Source: CAZZDA01 sp964652585 (GTDB lineage: Bacteria; Patescibacteriota; Patescibacteriia; UBA1544). From it: DNA of 16,554 nucleotides. The translations under genes were made by a program, and so were the position numbers. Positions 14,501 through 16,554 of the stretch are shown in pieces (position 1 is the first letter of the stretch; the number at the start of each line of letters is the position of its first letter). The DNA is taken from positions 1-16,554 of the forward strand of contig CAZZDA010000019.1 of NCBI GenBank assembly GCA_964652585.1. Direction: 5' to 3'. The notes under the pieces are model-generated. The model was not told where the DNA came from. It did no database searches and worked only from the letters and a program-made list of their open reading frames with translations.

Positions 14501-15042
14501 ACGCTTGCATGATCAAGTATTTGTACTATATAAGCAATTGCGCTATTCATATCAAAAGAGCTGTCATAAGCCTCTAAACTACCGCCTGACCAAACAAATA
14601 CAAATGGTTTAGCTTCACTGTTTGGATTGTCAAAATCAATATCACTAAATTTTATAGTACCGCCACTTGGCGTATAAAACATCCCTCCTACGGTACCGTT
14701 AGGCATTTGTAAAGTTACGCCACCAGGAGATTCCGGTTGAATTGTTACAGTTCCGCTACCGCTAATATCGGTAATAATTCTATTTGCTGATCCTGATGCT
14801 TTATAGATCCTTCCCTCTCCTCCCACGCCAGCATCATATACTCCGTTACCAATAATCAGCGTATCACCACTGTCCATGCGGTTGCCAGTCAAGATATATT
14901 CTAGAGACTCACACGGAGATCCTGAGTTAGTGCAATCTCCTGCATCTGCCCCTCCTATGGCAACATAGCGTATTGCCGCACTTGCCGTACCCGGCATACC
15001 AAAAACAAAAAATAGCCCCGCGGCAAGGACTGTCAAAAACAA
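11503..15042 (-). CDS. Giant secreted beta-helix/SGNH-hydrolase/repeat surface protein
   Basis: The readable frame from a TTG at 15042 gives 1179 aa. It begins inside a signal peptide h-region ending 'GTASA', which implies the true start lies upstream (see 15043-15109). Residues about 24-390 are Asn/Thr/Ile-rich beta-helix rungs closing with 'DIGAY'. Residues about 401-580 form an SGNH/GDSL hydrolase: block I 'FVGDSIMNG' (S408), block II Gly near 441, block III 'STGINN' (N471), block V 'DVHPNNAGH' (H563). More beta-helix follows, ending 'SPAIDVG..DIGAYEY' (693-724). Then come Thr-rich Ig/Fn3-like domains to about 967, a Gly/Pro linker, and three repeats of the type KVYLLxNxKKRWIxSExVF (1008-1049, 1071-1113, 1135-1175). 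No membrane anchor is present. An extracellular esterase or deacetylase acting on polysaccharide is a plausible but unproven role. Confidence 0.9.
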   Translation of the reverse strand: MFLTVLAAGLFFVFGMPGTASAAIRYVAIGGADAGDCTNSGSPCESLEYILTGNRMDSGDTLIIGNGVYDAGVGGEGRIYKASGSANRIITDISGSGTVTIQPESPGGVTLQMPNGTVGGMFYTPSGGTIKFSDIDFDNPNSEAKPFVFVWSGGSLEAYDSSFDMNSAIAYIVQILDHASVGSTLFERTIFTNTNQRAVIRNDSASSVATIIFRACVAYNIAQFVSAPQASNLTLTNNILDGSTFGGIVVISNTGNIIDISNNIMIAGQFGSGTHIIAIALNDASSADIVANPGNYVIAHNAFWNYTIENAFQDSEGELQGIIDSTYLLNIDRSNIFVKPYFTDYAGHDYTMTPSSWVSGRGDNTKLPTADITGAAWTGNDIGAYANPSATARSVTINANKFAFVGDSIMNGSSAGAGSKAYEVFASLSSLSTDAGSVAVGGIQSQGVQWLADYVMTTYAPAHVFVSTGINNISNAVPTNWSISSLATVNLNILNRMSDWGATDVVWLGIPSIQGNPPDNTSVNTTNATVQASWSNYADLLSSMEVNSSWKTDYYASLTTDVHPNNAGHTLIAKLSYGAYTGYDVQIIDGSSQTYSYKPTVLLRVGGTSNQLNNFSSLAADVYENFTVNNTIFYDTVNLSAGVILTGNNSIFSQSEASVEASGGVVNCTNCYFSTDPLLINASSNNFILTQSSPAIDVGTDVGLSTDYAGNSLYGIPDIGAYEYQPPYTIGTHDIPTTGSIRVYTDGKYRMTTASTTSATTTFSITPLGGSYQATTTQYMDLTIDTWNISGNYEKAWTATSTAGNFLTQATSTVYTIGDLNPTGSYTFTVDGGAASTTAITNNSYCTNGVCTADSNGQVQFTYTGGYSTHTFGLTDATNPTLSLTEPANNSAANILPTFSWSGTDPGSGIASYSLYLDGTLVQTGASTSYTPTNALTCGSHTWYATATDNAANIAMSSTKSFTVACGGGGIFTGALPNQPTAVQPKIPTPTVVSPTASQLFKEKNSTSVYLIVNGTKHPIPNQNIFIANGFDWNDIIEVASLENYPSGDMLIYPQDYLFKDGSLLKGNDSKVFVLENNKRRWIASENVFTVLGYRWSMIHAVSETKLQSYTEGGNLQSTATHPDGTLFKYADSSKVYLLDNKKKRWITSEEVFNQRHLSWDMVLEISEMFMYEEGEDMA
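11533..12042 (-). repeat. Three C-terminal KVYLL/KKRW protein repeats
   Basis: Three units about 63-64 residues apart (starting at residues 1008, 1071 and 1135) share [KS]V[YF]L[LI]xNxK[KR]xWIxSExVFxxxGYxWxxV followed by 'VSExxLxxYxxG'. From memory, such repeats are frequent at the ends of Patescibacteria surface proteins; a wall- or surface-attachment role is inference. Confidence 0.75.
13303..13842 (-). other. SGNH/GDSL hydrolase domain inside the giant protein
   Basis: This region (residues 401-580) carries all four recognisable SGNH blocks: GDS with S408, Gly at block II, GxN with N471 at block III, and HPNNAGH with H563. In the family the catalytic Asp sits three residues before the His (DxxHP); here the sequence is TTDVHP, with Asp two residues before and Thr three before. 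The active site may be shifted or impaired. Confidence 0.75.
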
Positions 15043-15109
15043 GAAATAGCGAAATTTCCCGGAGATTAAGATATTTTTTCTTTTAGTAAGGGGGGGTATT
15101 GCGTGTCAT
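15043..15109 (-). other. Likely true start of the giant protein, out of frame at a C7 tract
   Basis: An ATG at 15109 lies 35 bases after a good promoter start and reads MTRNTPP before hitting TAA. The body of the gene is in another frame that is open back to 15105 but has no ATG, GTG or TTG there. Deleting one base from the C7 run (plus-strand G at 15090-15096) joins ATG to the body and gives MTRNTPLTKRKNILISGKF followed by the hydrophobic core and 'GTASA', a textbook signal peptide with a basic start. The break may be a sequencing or assembly error, a real mutation, or slippage-based on/off switching. Confidence 0.65.
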
Positions 15110-15150
15110 ATCGTTAGTTGCATATCTCACTGTATCATTTGTATTTACTA

Positions 15151-15179
15151 ATTGTATCATTTTGAAACAATTGGTACAA
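15151..15179 (-). promoter_or_regulatory. sigma70-type promoter of the giant surface protein gene
   Basis: On the minus strand TTGTAC (15179 to 15174) and TACAAT (15156 to 15151) are separated by 17 bases, with a start near 15144. An overlapping second pair, TTGTTT (15170 to 15165) and TAAATA (15147 to 15142), also has a 17-base gap. The position supports translation from the ATG at 15109. Confidence 0.6.
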
Positions 15180-15202
15180 GAAAATATTTTGTGGGTTTTT
15201 CA

Positions 15203-16462
15203 TTATTTCTCGTACTCTTTCTCTTTCTTAAACACCAAAATCTCCCTTAACACTCTCTGCCCCTCTCTTCCATAGAGTACTGATTGGCGTTGCGCATTGT
15301 TTTCAAAACCAAAAGGAGTAAGAGATATATCTAAAAGTTTTTGCGGCACTAATGCCGTATTTTTTATGACCGACGGCACATCAATAAGTATATGTCCACT
15401 ATGTATACGCCATACGGGAAATACAAAACTTACTGTACCGCCATATGGTAATACCTTATCAAACACCCTAAAACTTTTTCTATACAATGTTGTGAGTTCA
15501 CTCCTTATGTTTTCTAGTTTCTCCAGTGTTTCTCTTCCTGCAAGAGGCTGTCCAAGGTAGGGTTCTGTTACAATCGCTGTAATATCTTTCTCTCGCACTC
15601 TGTTTTCCGCTTCTTCTGCCGGCAACATAAAAAGTAACACGTTCGTATCCGCCGTTTGGTGTTTTTTCTCCAGCCACTCAAGATTTATTTGCGTATCGCT
15701 TATAGCTCTCTCGCTAGAATCACTCCCTATCAGATTCGTAAATCCTAAAAGCAGTGCTTCTTGAAGTATCGTTCCCGAACCGCAAAAAGGATCCCATACC
15801 ACTTCATTGTTCTGCGCGCCGGAGAGATTAATCAAAATTTGCGCAAGCTTTGGCGGAAGCATGCCGCTTCGCGCATCTCTTCCAGGCCGTTCAAAATCTC
15901 TCTCACCATACGACCAAAAGGGTTGGACAGCTGAAGTAGTCCCAATACATATTTGATCTTGCGAGTAAAAAAGTACAATTTCCACCCCGCGATCCGAGAG
16001 CAATTTATTTTTTTGTACAATAACAGAGGAGAGCTGTGGTTCTTTGCTCGTAACGACGCGCATTGCTCTGCCCTCACTTTTTAAACCAAGTAATATTTTT
16101 TCCGCTTGTTTTTGTAAGCGCGTCATTTCTTTGTTGCCAAGCACATCGTCTGCCGCATAGATACTCACTCCCGCGTAACATTTACGATCGGTTTTTGGTA
16201 CATGATCCGCGAGGCGTTCTTCGTAGCTATCCACTGTTGCTATTTCTTGTATCTCCCCCATCTTCCGCACTCCGCCTACAGTGTTCATAAATACTCGTGA
16301 GTCCAAAGATTGTTTCGTCTCAATACACAGCGCGTCTTGCGAAGCAAAAATCGGCTCCCAATCTATAGCACCCTTTTTCAAAACAGCACAAAGCTCGGCA
16401 AGCGATACTTCAGGGTTCTTACCGAGGATAAAGAAGTATTTTTTTAGTTTTTTCTCAATCAT
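15203..16462 (-). CDS. Trm11/Trm-G10-like RNA guanosine N2-methyltransferase
   Basis: The 419-aa cytoplasmic protein resembles the archaeal/eukaryal tRNA (guanine-N2) methyltransferases that modify position 10. Residues about 1-180 look like the ferredoxin-like plus THUMP-type RNA-binding half, opening 'YFFILGKNPEVSLAELCAVL'. The junction 'ERPGRDARSGMLPPKLAQILINLSG' type segment (191-215) is typical of this group. The Rossmann methyltransferase half has the S-adenosylmethionine motif I 'DPFCGSGTILQEA' (224-236), 'IGSDSSERAI' (245-254, with the ribose-binding acid), and a motif IV reading 'TEPYLG' (299-304) instead of DPPYG. The ATG at 16462 has no ribosome binding site, and its promoter predicts a leader of only a few bases. 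No neighbours suggest an operon. The exact nucleotide target cannot be read from sequence. Confidence 0.88.
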   Translation of the reverse strand: MIEKKLKKYFFILGKNPEVSLAELCAVLKKGAIDWEPIFASQDALCIETKQSLDSRVFMNTVGGVRKMGEIQEIATVDSYEERLADHVPKTDRKCYAGVSIYAADDVLGNKEMTRLQKQAEKILLGLKSEGRAMRVVTSKEPQLSSVIVQKNKLLSDRGVEIVLFYSQDQICIGTTSAVQPFWSYGERDFERPGRDARSGMLPPKLAQILINLSGAQNNEVVWDPFCGSGTILQEALLLGFTNLIGSDSSERAISDTQINLEWLEKKHQTADTNVLLFMLPAEEAENRVREKDITAIVTEPYLGQPLAGRETLEKLENIRSELTTLYRKSFRVFDKVLPYGGTVSFVFPVWRIHSGHILIDVPSVIKNTALVPQKLLDISLTPFGFENNAQRQSVLYGREGQRVLREILVFKKEKEYEK

Positions 16463-16477
16463 ACACTTATGAAGTGT
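16463..16477. repeat. Inverted repeat abutting the methyltransferase start
   Basis: ACACTT-ATG-AAGTGT (6-bp arms) ends directly against the start codon and overlaps the -10 element. It could be an operator or a 5' hairpin, or chance; there is no second copy. Confidence 0.35.
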
Positions 16478-16500
16478 ACCACATCATGGTAACTGTACAA
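16473..16500 (-). promoter_or_regulatory. sigma70-type promoter of the Trm11-like gene
   Basis: On the minus strand TTGTAC (16500 to 16495) and TACACT (16478 to 16473) are separated by 16 bases. The start site would fall near 16466, only about four bases before the ATG at 16462, implying a nearly leaderless message. Confidence 0.6.
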
Positions 16501-16511
16501 CCCCCGTTCTA

Positions 16512-16542
16512 TTCTCAAAACAAATGCGACATAGGGTATACT
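16512..16542 (+). promoter_or_regulatory. Possible divergent promoter for a gene right of the window
   Basis: TATACT at 16537-16542 on the plus strand has only a weak -35 (TTCTCA at 16512-16517, 19-base gap). It would drive a gene starting beyond the window edge. Confidence 0.3.
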
Positions 16543-16554
16543 AAGGTGTGTCTT

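Noticed and set aside
1..16554. Alternative genetic code (TGA as Gly or Trp)
   Set aside because: TGA ends the 192-aa gene and folD, and no conserved gene contains an in-frame TGA.

Overview
The window looks like chromosome from a Candidate Phyla Radiation (Patescibacteria, Parcubacteria-like) bacterium. Supporting signs are a two-helix type IV secretion pilin of the kind common in that group, very large signal-peptide surface proteins of unknown function, C-terminal 'KVYLL..KKRW' repeats, a Trm11/Trm-G10-like methyltransferase with an EPYLG motif, frequent absence of Shine-Dalgarno sites, and a moderately AT-rich composition. TGA is used as a stop, so the Gracilibacteria/Absconditabacteria recoding does not apply. 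This lineage call is inference from gene content; no rRNA or other marker gene is present.

Layout, left to right. 1-228: intergenic, with a perfect 18-bp REP-like palindrome and a good sigma70-type promoter. 229-870: a monocistronic unknown gene with a strong ribosome binding site and its own terminator. 871-3609 (+): a likely operon of serine hydroxymethyltransferase (glyA), a type IV secretion pilin, and a FolD-like protein whose NADP-binding motif is eroded. The two folate one-carbon enzymes would work together. 3583-3744: a MITE-like foldback element that supplies the last codons and stop of folD. 3741-4719 (-): a short operon of a 170-aa unknown protein and two small ORFs, one a 70-aa single-pass membrane protein, ending at a near-perfect terminator. 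4743-10204 (-): an inositol-monophosphatase-family enzyme, a membrane sensor histidine kinase, and upstream of both a 1031-aa membrane-anchored surface protein with nineteen cysteine-pair repeats. 10404-11497 (+): ychF with a terminator. 11503-15179 (-): a giant secreted protein made of beta-helix, SGNH hydrolase, Ig/Fn3-like and C-terminal repeats. Its natural start appears to be separated from the body by a C7 homopolymer that is out of frame by one base. 15203-16500 (-): a Trm11-like RNA methyltransferase with a promoter so close to the ATG that the message would be almost leaderless.

The items most worth a second look are the 24-residue-period Cys-x10-Cys repeat protein co-transcribed with a histidine kinase (9978-8017), the possible homopolymer phase switch at 15090-15096, the foldback element on the folD tail, and a 14-bp tandem repeat (unit CACATAACATGGAA) at the starts of three separate genes. 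No tRNA, rRNA, CRISPR array or intact insertion sequence was seen. No stretch longer than 300 bases lacks a gene.
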